64,000 bases of DNA, from positions 5,520,501-5,584,500 of the forward strand of contig OX344755.2 in NCBI GenBank assembly GCA_947034885.2, written 5' to 3'. This document shows, in pieces, positions 46,476 to 58,694 of the stretch. This DNA comes from Thuidium tamariscinum. Its lineage: Eukaryota > Streptophyta > Bryopsida > Hypnales > Thuidiaceae. Below the pieces are notes generated by a model that was not told the DNA's origin, ran no database searches, and saw nothing but the letters and a program-made list of their open reading frames with translations. The first letter of the stretch is position 1. Each line of letters begins with the position of its first letter. The position numbers and the translations under genes were made by a program.

Positions 46476-49074
46476 TTTCTTTGTGTAAATAAAAATTTCA
46501 CATCAATCCAAGAAGTTATAAGCGACTTAGAAGCATTCTAGTCATTAGATGAGATTCAGCTCTGTAGAGGTCCATTTCTAGCCAATTCCCCTTATTGTTC
46601 CCGGAATAGTAAGGGAATGGTCGACTACTATCAGTAGTCATAAATACAAAAAATAAAATAAATATTTTGGGGGATATGTAAAATTGGAAAAAAAGTCAAT
46701 TTTTTTTAATAAATTTGACGTGGTTGTTGCTTGACCACGTTAGCTTTCAACATTTCTACAGTATCCAAAGTTCCATTGTCATGCTGGAACTCACAGTCTT
46801 CTATTCAACCAAATCTCCTCTAATGTAGGACGTTAGTCAAATATGTGTTTCTTGCAACATTTTAAAGTCATTTTGCAAACACTATGTCTGAGCCAATTTA
46901 ATGACATTTTCTTTTTGCCAATGTAGTTGTATATTGGTTCTAGAGCACTTTCTAGTTTTAATTTTTTCATTTGAGTAGGTTTGGAAATCAAATTTCACCT
47001 CCAATTGTGTTTTTAGGAAAAATTTGGTATCTTTTTTCAACACTAAAACATTTATAATCTTGCAATCTATGTAGCCAAATGACTCCAAATTTGATCCACA
47101 TCACCTATAATATGCACACTACCAGATTTTATAGTAGAAATTTTCATACCATAGTAACATTTAGACTTATAAGGCTTGAAAAACAAGGATACTTTTAGAC
47201 ACATTTGAGCCATAGGTGATGAAGGCTAGTGTGCATCAAATGGATTTTGGCATCACTGACATTACACATTTAGCCTTCCATACTTTGCATCTTTAAATTT
47301 TTTTAACTATTTCACAATGCCTTCAAAATTTGTGGAAACACTTACATTTTGATTCATAGTCCTTTGCAAATGTATGAAATCATTGTTCATATTTTTTAAC
47401 ATAATTATAATGCCATAAAGCTCATTTGTTCCCATTTACAATAAGTGTAGTTATCTTACACACATTAGACATTAGAGCATCATCAACGAGTGACATGAAT
47501 TGTCATAGTATTATAAATACATTGCACTGGAATGATGATTTGTCTTAATTTTGAAACACTACTATAGTTGGAAAATGTCCTTAAGATGGCTTCACCTAAG
47601 ATTGTAGGATGAAATAAAATAGCTTTCAAAACAAATTTTTTGGAAGTGAATTGTGTATATTTTAGCTCAATAATATTGCAAATTTTTTTAATATGATATT
47701 ATTGACTTATTGAAAGAAAAACTAGATGTTTAATCCATGGATCACCCTTGTAGATACTTTAGTCATTTCTTATTATTTACCTTGATGTAAACTTTTACTA
47801 TAAAAATAATTTTTAGAATTTGAATCCAAGTGATAAAATGAAACTTATAAAATTAAAATTTCTATTCTAAATAGAATTTTTTAAATTCATGAATTTCACT
47901 ATTTTATAGTAATATGAATTTTAGGCATATATTCATGGTCTAATGATTTTTAAAATTTTAAATTGATACAATAATTTTGGCTTAAACCATAATATTGCAT
48001 TGATTTTTTTATAAAATCCTCAATAAAATCTTCAATAATTTCAACTTTTGATCAAAAAACTTGAAATTTTAATGACTTGTAGAAGACATGTGATTTCATC
48101 TCTAGAACACAAATATAAAAATTTCATTCATATCTAGTTGCAAAGTAGCAATAAATAAAAGTGATGGATAGTGAAGCTTGAAATAAATGGTCATAGGCCA
48201 ATCTTTTCAAAGTTTAACCTCTTAAAAACTAAGAAGACACAATGTACCTTCTTTGAATTTTTCAATGGAAAATTCTTGGAAGGGTGAAATGAATCTCAAT
48301 ACTTTATAAAGAATGATCCTGTAGACTAACAAGTTTACATGCTTGTTGCATTTTTTGATTTTCAGAACTTGATTATGAGAAATATTTAAAAATTTATTTA
48401 GGAAATATAGTTTAATAGAAAAAGGGAGCAGATATAATTTTTTCCAATGGAAGGAGTACTAGAGATAGAAAAAAAACATTTTTTTGACATTTCTAGGCAT
48501 TACTTTGTACAAAGTAATTGGATCTAGAGATTTTTTTTTCAAAGCTATACTTATGGTAGTTTTAGAAATACAAGATTCAATCTAGTGTGATGAAAGACAC
48601 AAAATAATTAGAGTGATTCCAAATTTTTTGAAGATATTCCAACAATACACTAATAACATCAAATGTTAAATTAAGAAAATTAAAGCATAACAATATACAA
48701 ATACTTCAAAATTTTGTAGGATTCAATTTGGTCAATATAGGCTTTCTACTCCTTCTATTTGAAAATATGTGCAAATTTGAGAGAATTTTTTACTTTTTAT
48801 TTTTTTAAACAAAAAACTATTACATCTACTATAGATTCCAATACAATTTTTTTGGGGATAAAAAGGCATTATTCATCTTCATATAAATTTTCTTCTTGAA
48901 AAGTTGCATTTTTTGCCTATAAATTTGATCATCCAAATTTGTTATATAAAAAGAATCTCTCCTAATGCATATCCTCTTTGTGCATAATTTGTAGTACTTG
49001 AAGGTTGTAGGTGGGGCCAACTTAAAAAACATTCTTTGAAAAATATTATCAACAAATGAATGCCAGTATGTGAG
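46476..49074. other. Gene-free AT-rich DNA
   Basis: About 2.6 kb of very AT-rich sequence. I see no gene, paired termini or tandem repeat. Confidence 0.4.
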
Positions 49075-49147
49075 CATAGAAGTGTAAGCCTAAGTATATG
49101 TAAGTATCCTACACTCATTGAAGGTACTTATAACATAAACACCTATA

Positions 49148-49379
49148 ATTATGGTCAATTTCGTTAAAATGGCAATACTCCAATAAAATGGCAGGATATT
49201 CCGTTAAAATGGCATAACATTCCGTTAAAATGGCACATTTTTTTCCTCTACCACTAAGCTTCTATGTCAAAATGGTAAACAAAATATGTCAAAATGACAC
49301 TTGAAATTTGTCAAGTGGCACATGGAATATGTCAAAATGGCACTTGGAATACCGCCATTTTAACGAAATTGACCATAAT
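49148..49379. mobile_element. 232-bp miniature element with perfect terminal inverted repeats
   Basis: The ends ATTATGGTCAATTTCGTTAA and their inverse are identical over at least 26 bp. Inside, TTCCGTTAAAATGGCA and GTCAAAATGGCAC words are repeated. An ATA on each side could be a 3-bp target duplication. Confidence 0.7.
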
Positions 49380-49387
49380 ATAGGTGT

Positions 49388-50581
49388 TTAACCCCTAAAG
49401 GATTGAAGTCCAAATAGGTTCTAAAGCGTCATTCCATTTGAAGAGTCATAGATCGAAATATCACTTAGTTATTAAGATCTTAACCATACAATCTTTTAGT
49501 AAACATGTTGTAGATGACATAACATTCAATAACAACTTGTCACACTGCCTCCCAGGGGATGAAATGGTGTGGAATATCCCACACCATTCCATCCAGCAAA
49601 TGAAATGGTGTAGAATGTTCCACACCATTCAGTAACTAAAGTTGCAAACTTCAAGACATGTAAGATGAAATTAGGTGATGGGGACTTCACAAAGGGAAAG
49701 GCAATCCTTCTATGGGCTACTAAATGTTATGGATGTGTATCAAGTTTGGAGTCATTTGACCACATAGATTTAAAGATTATAATGTTTTAGTACTAAAAAT
49801 GAATGCTGAAATTTCCATAAAAACACATTTGGAGGTGAAATTTGATTTCTATACCTACTCAAATTAAAAAAACTTTATACTATAGAATGATTCAAAATTA
49901 GTAAAAAAAACACATTGGTGAAAAAAAATTCATTGAATTGACTCATTGTGGTTACAAATTGGCTTTGAAATACCTTGAAAAGAGCAAGAAAAACTGCAAA
50001 AAACACATCTATGGTTGAAACTCCTTCTACTAGAATGCTTCTCAGTCACTCATAACTTCTTTGATTGACATAAAATTTTGGCCACACAAACTAGACTATT
50101 ATGCGCAACTTTTCCAACATAAATTATTGAAAATAGACTTTGTATGAAGAAGATACAAGTCGCCGAAGTTTATTGTTCTCCAAAAAAGGTAGGGATTTGA
50201 ACTTCGAATTGCTCCCAAAAATTCAAAACAGCTTGGATTGACATTAAATTTTTACCACAATAACTAAACTTCAAGGGGAAGAAAACCCAACAAATTTTAT
50301 TGAATTTGGACCTTGGATGAAAGAGATACAAGCCCCCGAAGTTGCAGCCCTAAAATGCAGTTTGTGAACTCAATTAGAACCTGCAAACTTTGATTGGCTG
50401 CTAAAAACTCATTATGTTGTGGATTGATCTGAAAATTTTACCACACAAACTAGAAGACAAGGCTCAACTTTTCCAACAATTTTTATCAAATTTGGACCTT
50501 GGTTGCAAAAGTTACAACACTTTGAAGTTACAGCATTTCAAGAGGGTATGAAAAACGTCCGCTGTGACGTTCAGGGGTTAA
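49388..50581 (+). mobile_element. 1,194-bp TTAA-ended non-autonomous element
   Basis: Starts TTAACCCCTAAAGGATTG and ends TTCAGGGGTTAA. The right part holds three diverged units of about 175 bp (anchors 'ccacacaaactaga' near 50091, 50261 and 50441). Two palindromes AATGGTGTGGAATATCCCAC / AATGGTGTAGAATGTTCCAC lie at 49562-49628. No coding sequence. Confidence 0.65.
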
Positions 50582-50757
50582 AACACAAATACACTATAAC
50601 CATTGAGAGGTCTATAATATAGGCACTTATACTATAGGTGTATAGAATTCTAGGCTCATAGGCTTGCACTTCCTATACTTATATATTAGCAACCGTGAAA
50701 TATTATTAAAAGTTGATATCTCCAAATGACTATTCATTGCACCTCTTTGACATGCCT

Positions 50758-50850
50758 AAACCTCTCTTAGTGCATAGTCCCAATACCATGCATTAAGAGA
50801 GGTTTTATTTATACTAGTCCTTCCAAGGTTCTACTTAACCTTGGAAGGAC
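50758..50850. repeat. Two adjacent hairpins
   Basis: AAACCTCTCTTAGTGCAT pairs with ATGCATTAAGAGAGGTTT (one mismatch), and GTCCTTCCAAGGTT pairs perfectly with AACCTTGGAAGGAC over a 6-base loop. Confidence 0.8.
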
Positions 50851-51452
50851 ATGAAAGGTCCTTGTGGAAATTAGCCTTTTCTAAAATAGTAGGTATTAAG
50901 AAAATAAAAAACTCATGTTGAAGTCAAACTATTGTAGAAGATCTTTACTTTACCCCCCTAATTTTGAGGATGAATAGTTGCATTTCTATCCATATAGGAG
51001 AATGCTTTATTGTTCATTGGACACTAAATATCTTTAGCATCCTTTCTAGGTTAAAATCTAATCATCAATGTTTTCCAAAATTAATTCTATACATACTAGA
51101 TAAAGTAGTCTTTACTTTTGTGAGATTGAAATAAAAAGTTTCAATCACATCCATGTGCAAAAAATATCAAAGTGGGACAATTTATTGACAATGTCCATTG
51201 TACAAAAAATTTGATGGGCCTTGAGGGGGTGAACTCCTACTCAATGCATGGACGGAACCTGTTATTAGGTTTTGCGGCACATCAAATTCAACCTTGCTCT
51301 CTCCGAGTTCGCCAATTTAGTTGTGTGCATTATTTGCCACTGCAGAACTTCAGAGCCGCAGTAAACTTCATTTGCTGAGTCCAAACGCTGTGCATCGATT
51401 GATGATGCTCTTGCGGGTTCTCAGTTTCAGAGTCATTCAGAGTTATGACTGT

Positions 51453-51800
51453 CTAATCCACAGAAGGGGTTCTCATAGTTAGTGATTTCAGATGAATCCT
51501 TCGAAGATCATTGGAGAGACGCATGTCTAGTAATCCACATAAGGGGTGGTCCTCAGAGTTTGTAATTTCAGATTCATTTGAAGATGTTGAGAGAGATGAG
51601 TGTCAACTAATCCACCTGAGGCATTCTCATAGTTTCGCAATTTCAAATGAATCCTTTGAAGATGATTTGAGGGATGCATATCAAGTAATCCACATTAGGG
51701 GTGGTCCTCAGAGTTTGTAATTTCAGATTCCTTTAAAGATGTTGAGAGAGATGGGTGTCAACTAATCCACGTTAAAGGTTGTCAGAGTTTTGTAATTTCA
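51453..51800. repeat. 77-bp tandem array, five units in alternating types
   Basis: The anchor TAATCCAC occurs at 51454, 51531, 51608, 51686 and 51763 (spacing 77, 77, 78, 77). Units 2 and 4 resemble each other most ('aggggtggtcctcagagtttgtaatttcag'-type), as do 1 and 3, so the array grew as dimers. Part of it reads as protein repeats such as VISDSFEDVERD.. and AISNESFEDDLRD.., but 77 is not a multiple of three. Confidence 0.85.
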
Positions 51801-54546
51801 GTCATGCAATTTCTGTGGTTTGTTTACGACATCCAAGCTTCCTTAATTTTGAGCCTCCGAATCTCACCTCAATGTATCAGTCTCGTCCTAGTAGAGATTT
51901 CAAATTGCGTTGTCCAAATGGATTCCATTCTCGGAGCACTGGTCTTGAGTTCTGACACCCCTAATCTTCTTATGTTATTTTGATTTCGAGTACTGCAAGG
52001 CTCATGGTTTTGGAGGCTTAGTTTATGCAATGCATGGAGACATGTAGAAGCTTTTAGGTTTGCAACCATTTCTGCAGTGCCATCTCTAATTCCAAGTCCA
52101 CATTGTGAAGAGCTTCAAGTAGTGGGTGTAAGATGTCGCCATCGTTGGGTTCATTTGAGTTGCAGGGGTGCTTATCAATTCGAACACCATGCAATTTTTT
52201 TCTCCAAAGTAAGAAGCAGAGTTGTAGGGTCACAACCTTCAACCAACTACCGGTAATATATCCATGAATTTTGCGGTTAGCAGGAGCCACCACAGAACAG
52301 TGTTGGCAACGGAACCAATGTCAATTGCTGAGCTCTTTGGAAGTTACAGACAGAGACCTCGGTGGTAATATACTTTTAAAGTTGGCGTGGTCTTCTTCTC
52401 CCAATGGAAATCACATCTTCGTATCAGGTGAGACATGCAGCTCTTGCTTCGTCCTGATCAGAAACTTGGACGATACGTGAGAGTTGATTGAGTGTCGAGT
52501 AGGGTTAGGGCAGAATGATACACTCGGTGGTTAGGGTAACATTCTCTCGCATGAATTAGTTCTAAGGAATTGCAGAGTCTGCGCAATCTACAGCAAGACG
52601 AAGCGGACTACATTATTGTTTTAACGATTTCTACTGATATGATTTCTGCAATTCTACTGCAGGTTATCTCTCTTTGATTATCGTATTATTTCTCTTGCAC
52701 GCTGCCATCCACCTCTGCTTCGAATCCAGACCCTCCTGCACAGAACAAGGAGGATAGCCAGAGATTTACCATCACGCAAACCATTGTGCAACTGATAACT
52801 TATACTCGGTTGTTGAAATTTAACTTGTTGAAATTTGACTTGGCAGTTGTCAATGCTATACTGGCAGGTTTAAGACTATTAAACCCTAAACCAAGTAGAT
52901 TAAACTGGTTCTCCTGTTTCTTTGGTGGTTTTGTGTAGATCTTGCAGGGGGACATTCTTTAGTCCAATTTCATTTTCTTATTGACCAACACATGCAATGT
53001 TCTTCACTGATGCTTCTGATGAAAAATTTGACTCGTGAGAGAGAATACAGCAAGTGATGGCCTGGGTGAAATGGAAACCAGGAAGGCTTGCAAGCTAAAT
53101 GACTAAGGTGTACACACTCATAGTCGCAACTTTCAGGCATTGTTTGACCAAACCCATTAGTAGATTGATCAAATTCTTAAGTGTTTTTGTTAGCACATGA
53201 AAGAGGATTTCAACGCATCAAGAAATGCTGATTATTAGGATTATGTTGGTAAATGTTTATGAGCGCTCAATATTTTACTTAAAATGATCTAAGTCCAGCT
53301 CTTAAACGGACATTGGGAGCAAAGTATTACCATACTGTACTCTTATTCAATATGCAGCCACTGTTTCAACCTCGGAAGGACATGACAAAGCTTTGCTTGC
53401 ATTTCTAAGCGCAATAACGATCTTACGTATTATGCAGAGTGTGGTGGCAAAAATGTTATAAAGATTAATGCCATGGAGTACACCTCCTTTTGGTGTAAAA
53501 ACGATGTGTTTAACTCCAAATAGAACAGAGCTTATTGCACTGCAACAACGCTAAATAGGTTTCATCAAGGTGCAAGAGATATTTGAATGTCATCAAGGTT
53601 CATCAAGAACAAATTAATAAAATTTGTGTAGATGTGAACAAGACTCATTATGCATTTCTATGCATTTAATACAATACTAGGATAGACATGTTGCAGTGTA
53701 CATTTGATTGAACTTAGGAGAAAATGGATTGGATGAAATATTTTGGATGAAAATATGACCATTTTTGTGACATTGGGTTGTGATATGGGATGTGATAGGG
53801 GTCATGATCATTTCTCCAATGGTACCAAGAACATCATTAATTTGGGACACACAGTCTAAGAGATTTCAATTTAACAAACAAACAAAAGAGATAGTAGAAG
53901 CTCAAAAAGCGCTTGGTCATTAAGAGTTGTCTCAAGAGAGACAAAGAAACAATGCCGGCAAAGAAGTTTTTAAATGAAGCAATGTTTGTATGGTGAATGG
54001 ATGTGGGTTCTTGTACTTGGTTTGTGGCTCTTGACAATGTGACTCCTAGTGATCCAATGATTGGTTCTTACTTCCATTATTGGTGAGATTAACCTTTTGA
54101 AAACTAATAATTTATGTAATAGAGTAGCAATTAAATTTTAAGAAGATGTGGTTCTATATGCATAATTTTCATTTGATATAGGACCACCCTAGTTTGTTTT
54201 TTAAACAAATGAAATGAAAAACACTACAAGAGAAAGGGTTGTTTTAAGTATAGTCCTAAAGATAAGATTTTAAATAATGACTTTTTTAGGAGATTTTCAA
54301 TAAGAAATTATTAGAAATATGTGTCTTTCTAGTAAAATTTTACTTTTTTGTCCACTAAAATCAAGGATAATCCATTAGCTTAAACATTATCTACTACAAA
54401 GGTCTTTTTATCTTTATATAGATACTTTACGAGCCTCCTACCATAGATGGCTTTCATCTTTTTAAATGAAAAATGAGTTTTGAATTAGTATTGCACTAAA
54501 GTGTTGTTCTTTTTCTTCTTTTGTCTATGTAATACAAAATCATCAC
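51801..54546. other. Mildly GC-richer, then AT-rich DNA without supported genes
   Basis: From 51170 to about 52750 base composition is more balanced and short open frames are frequent on both strands (for example 52054-52293 minus), which could be remains of a gene, but I recognise no domain. Near 53700 lie phrases shared with 20600-20700. Near 54222 a CACTACAAGAGAAA terminus appears without a partner that I can find. Confidence 0.35.
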
Positions 54547-54665
54547 TATCTTGTAAATTACAATTAATTGATCTACTGAAATTAGACATGAATTCTTGAA
54601 ATTTCATTCAATTCAATTTTTAAATTTTTGCACCTATAGATCAATTAATTGTAATTTACAAGATA
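54547..54665. repeat. 119-bp inverted repeat with 28-bp perfect arms
   Basis: The arms TATCTTGTAAATTACAATTA.. (54547-54574) and their inverse (54638-54665) match perfectly over 28 bp. It is a likely miniature element; no target duplication is seen. Confidence 0.75.
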
Positions 54666-54739
54666 CTATAAATCAATATTAATATTAGAAGCCTAGTTAT
54701 ACCATGCATCCAAGAGACAATGAAAAAACATGAAAAATG

Positions 54740-55110
54740 CATAAGAGGATTTTCAGCTGGTTTACAAGACTGTGAGTTCCCAAACGCTGGGAACGCATTG
54801 GGAACGCTGAGAACGCTGAGAACGCAGTGTTGATGTGGTCGAGCGACTGCCACATCAGAAAATACTAATTAATCAATTATTTTAATTAATTATATAATAT
54901 TTTTTAAATATTTTTTTGAAAAAAAATTTATTTTTTAAAATCATTTTCTTTCTTTTTTGAACATTCTGAAATTTTTTGAAAAAAACTTTTTTAATTTTTT
55001 TTTTCAAAACTCAAAAATTCAGACCAGCAAGGGACTGGTCTGCAGCAGTGGGAACAGTTTCTGGGAACATCCCTGAAACAGTCTTCTTGGGGACCAGAAT
55101 TCCTCTTATG
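54740..55110. mobile_element. CATTA-family miniature element, copy 2
   Basis: Ends CATAAGAGGA and inverse TCCTCTTATG, with ATG on both sides. Inside is the family signature GTGGTCGAGCGACTGCCACA. No coding sequence. Confidence 0.55.
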
Positions 55111-56185
55111 ATGTAGAAATGGATAACATGTGGATCATGGTGAAGGAGGTATGATTATTCTATTTAATGTAGCATCCCTAATATAATCTCAACATAGGCC
55201 ACTTTGAGCAATTTGATTGCTTTGTAATCATAAAATTAAACCCCAAAAAACAAAAGCTATAATAACTCTATTGGAATAACTCTTTGCTATCATGTATGTA
55301 CATAATGCTATTGCATGTGTAGTAAAGTCCCATAGTAAAAACTTTAGCCTTATTTTACTCTTCTTCACAAATGACAACTTACTAAAACAACAAAGCTTGT
55401 TGTAATTAAGAATATGATGTTTGACATACTACTATACTAAGTGTAATGTGCAACTAATTCAACTACAACCCAAATCTAACTCCATTGAAATACACTACGG
55501 TAGTTTGCTCTAAAAGCCACTGCGTTCTAAATGCCACCTAGTGACATGTTATTTGAAATATGTACTTCTGTCCATGATGAGTTAGGTAGGCTTAAGTGGT
55601 TGTTTTTATCTTAACAACATTCATTCTATAACATGGATGTAAAATGAAAATCTGAAATTGTTTTCTTGTTGGTGTGGTGCCCCAAACTAAGAGATGTTAA
55701 ACAATCTTAAATTGGTTGGCATTGTACAATGACTTGTATTTTCATCAAATTGGATCACAGTTGGTTTTACAGCAACCTAACTAGCATGAGAACCAAGTTA
55801 GAAGTTGAAACTTAATTAGCCTCCACTCTCAAACTGTTCCATGGACGTCAAAAACTGCTTCACTTCAACAAACCCTAATTTCCAGTAACAAGCTCCTGCA
55901 ACAACCTGACTGACAAGGTGGAAGGCGCTAGAAGCGTGGACCCCGTGTGCACAGCGAGTGCCGGAGCCCCGAAGGCCCGGCGGGAGAGCCGCCAGCCCCG
56001 CTCCCACGCACCGGCCCCACGAGCATTCCTCGGCAACCTTGCAATCCACGCATGCGCCTTGCTCAAGCAACTGAATTCCAGTTTAGGAAAATGGAAGATA
56101 CCGAGTGGTCACGGGAATGGCGGAGGACTTGCAACGCAAGTCGCAACCGGTCCCGCCTTACTCTGCTTTTCTCATGTAGCCGCAT
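55111..56185. other. AT-rich DNA passing into a GC-richer island
   Basis: Up to about 55850 the sequence is AT-rich and empty. From 55920 it is strongly GC-rich for 150 bases with open frames on both strands. No domain is recognised. Confidence 0.35.
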
Positions 56186-57143
56186 GTGCGAGCTTCCTTA
56201 GATCCTACAAATAGAAGACTGGAATTTTGAATCCTGTCACGCAAGGAATAATCGAATGCGAAGTTTCTCGAAAATGTGGTGGGACTTTGGGAATGTGCCT
56301 GGCGAGTCGAATGAATGTGCAATCATGACTTGAGGATGACGCCAGGTTTGAATTTGCCGGAGGAGCTGAGCTTGATCAGTGGGAGGTTAGTGCATGTCCG
56401 ATTGAGCTCCCGAAGGTGACCTAATTGTGTATACAGCCATGTTGCGTGTGCGAGCTTGGAATTTGGAATCTGTTATCCAAGGTATGATCCCATCGAAAGC
56501 AATGCGAAGTTCCCAAACCCAAATGAGAATGTGAAAATTTGCCAGGCTTGTTGAATGAATGCGCAATCACGACTTGAGGATGCCAGGTTTAAATTCTCTG
56601 GAGGGACTAAGCTTGAGTAGTGCAAGACGCTCGCAAAGCTTCATTTGAACAGAAGGCTCCGTGGTTCCTGAAATTTCGACAGGGTTTGGAAACTCCCGGC
56701 TCTTTGGATGAATGCACTAATTCGGATAGAAAACGATGTAATCAGAATTAGGTCAATTTCGGATAACTTCTGCTTGATGTGCACTTCCGTCCACCTTTAC
56801 AAATGTCGATGGCATGCTTTGCGAGCAATTTGCGCGAATCGAGCTCAGCTCTCGAGATCGTTCAACCTCAATAGCGTTTACCTTCCAAGTGCAAATAGGG
56901 TTTGGAAACATCACATTGATTTTCAATCCTCCGACATCGAATCGTTCTACGAATTACATTCCTCCCTCTCACTTTCCCAAGTCGGATTCGGATTTCAACA
57001 CGGGTTTATCAGTGCTTGGTCGATTTCGGATAATCATGTCTACTTGAATTCTCACATTCGTCTGCGTTTTCCATTGAGGATCCCACGCTCGCGGTAAACT
57101 TGCACGAATCGAGCTCAACCGTCGAGATCGACGACCATGAATG
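56186..57143. repeat. Two local segmental duplications
   Basis: Block 56186-56393 ('gtgcgagctt', 'aatgcgaagtt', 'gaatgaatg.gcaatca.gacttgagga') recurs at 56447-56630. Block 56756-56885 ('atttcggataa', 'cgaatcgagctca', 'gtcgagatcg'-like) recurs at 57022-57143. Offsets are about 260 and 267 bp. The copies have diverged by many substitutions. Confidence 0.65.
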
Positions 57144-58465
57144 CCAACACAATTCTAATAATTGACATCTTCTCTTGAATGCAATTCAAAGCGAGGCATG
57201 CGATCGGAGAATTGTGCTGAACGTGATTTCACCACGCGTATTCAGGAGGAGAGACTGGCCGCGTGCTCACAGCCGAGCGGACGCCACTTGGCTGGCGCTT
57301 CAGCGTCTCGCCGCCACGTGCTTGCCGCAGACCAGAGTGAGACCTGCCGACGAGTCGCCATTTCCGAAGACTTCTTGCGATTTCGTGAGTGGTGACGCAT
57401 ATCCAAACCCTAATCTGGTGATAAGAACGTGAGGGGAGAGAGGCGAATGACGGAGGTGCCACGTGGATGCTACTGCCAACTCGGATTTTGTATGGGCCAG
57501 CTCAGGATTCGGATGAGTAAGGAATTGAGAAATGGTAAGTCTGCCTGTGACAGGGCAAATGCCAGCCAGCCCATCACATGCAAAAATATTCTGGGGGAGC
57601 ATATCTTAGATTTGGGTAGTGGGTATCTTCAACATTATCATAATTTTGCCTATGATGAGTTGGTTGGCATTTGGCTTGGCATAGGTAGATTTAACTTGCC
57701 TAATTTAAGTTAAATATCAACACCCAAAATTTAATGCATGCATGAGGAAAGATTGAGGCCTAATAAATTGTCATGAAGGTAAGGTGGGAGCATCCAAAAT
57801 TGTCAATGTAAGAAATGCAACATAGTTGGAGGCATCTTTTCCTAAAACTAATATTTATGTAGTATTAGCGAGTGAAAAATATAAATATTTCAAAAAAATC
57901 AATTTTTTTGGATGTCTTAAATAATTGGCTATGTCTTTTTTAAGTATTGCCTGCCTAAACCGTCGAACTGTCAAACATGTGCACCTAAATCTAAACTTTG
58001 CAAAAATTAGTTGTCAACAAATCACAATTAAATATGTGCCCTTCAAATGCATCAATGAATCAATGTTAAGCATTTTGAGGACACATTCACCAAAGTCAAG
58101 GGACATAATTGGCTGAGTTTAAGAACAAAGAATAGGGACAAGTGTGGAAATGGGTGTTTCTACTTTAAGCTTACCTGCACCAACTCCCTCTATATCTCAC
58201 TGGGTGCACCTTGTGGGTTACAACTTACACCACACATCCTCATGTCGCACAAACCTACCCCAATGCATAAGTAACTCCATCTTTACGAGCACGAGGCGCT
58301 TTGCAAATATCTATGTTCATCAAGAAGGATGTTAAGGTAGTCTGCTCATAAAGCAATCATTTAAGCCACCTCATCATTGACAGTAATACATATTTCAAAC
58401 AACATTTCACTTATTCCTAGATAGGGACCACATTTAGAACACAATTGCTTTCAGAGCAAACTACT
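57144..58465. other. GC-richer island end, then gene-free DNA
   Basis: 57150-57500 stays GC-rich with overlapping frames on both strands but no recognisable protein. The rest is AT-rich. Confidence 0.35.
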
Positions 58466-58694
58466 TTAACCCTTAAACGATGCCCAAGCCATTTTCTGGT
58501 CGATGAACTTCAGGGAATCTTTCTATGTAGGACAGAATTGCAATCATTCATCCTCGGAATTAGGGGTGGAAAAGGAAGATCTTCTACAGTGCTTTGACTT
58601 CCAATGTGTGTTTTTAGATTTTTTTGAACCAATGATTCCCACGGTATCAAAATTCCTCAATTCCACGGCCACCGGCTCGTCGTTTAGAGATTAA
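58466..58694 (+). mobile_element. 229-bp TTAA-ended element, copy 2
   Basis: Starts TTAACCCTTAAACGA and ends TCGTTTAGAGATTAA. It has exactly the length of copy 1 at 42173-42401 and aligns with it along its length. Confidence 0.75.

Noticed and set aside
51453-51800. CRISPR-like regular repeats
   Set aside because: The 77-bp units are contiguous with no unique spacers, and the DNA is eukaryotic.
52880-52910. Telomere-like AAACCCTAAACC
   Set aside because: Only about one and a half plant telomere units, without an array.
56708-57097. 129-codon plus-strand frame
   Set aside because: It runs through a locally duplicated, non-coding-looking block and shows no domain.
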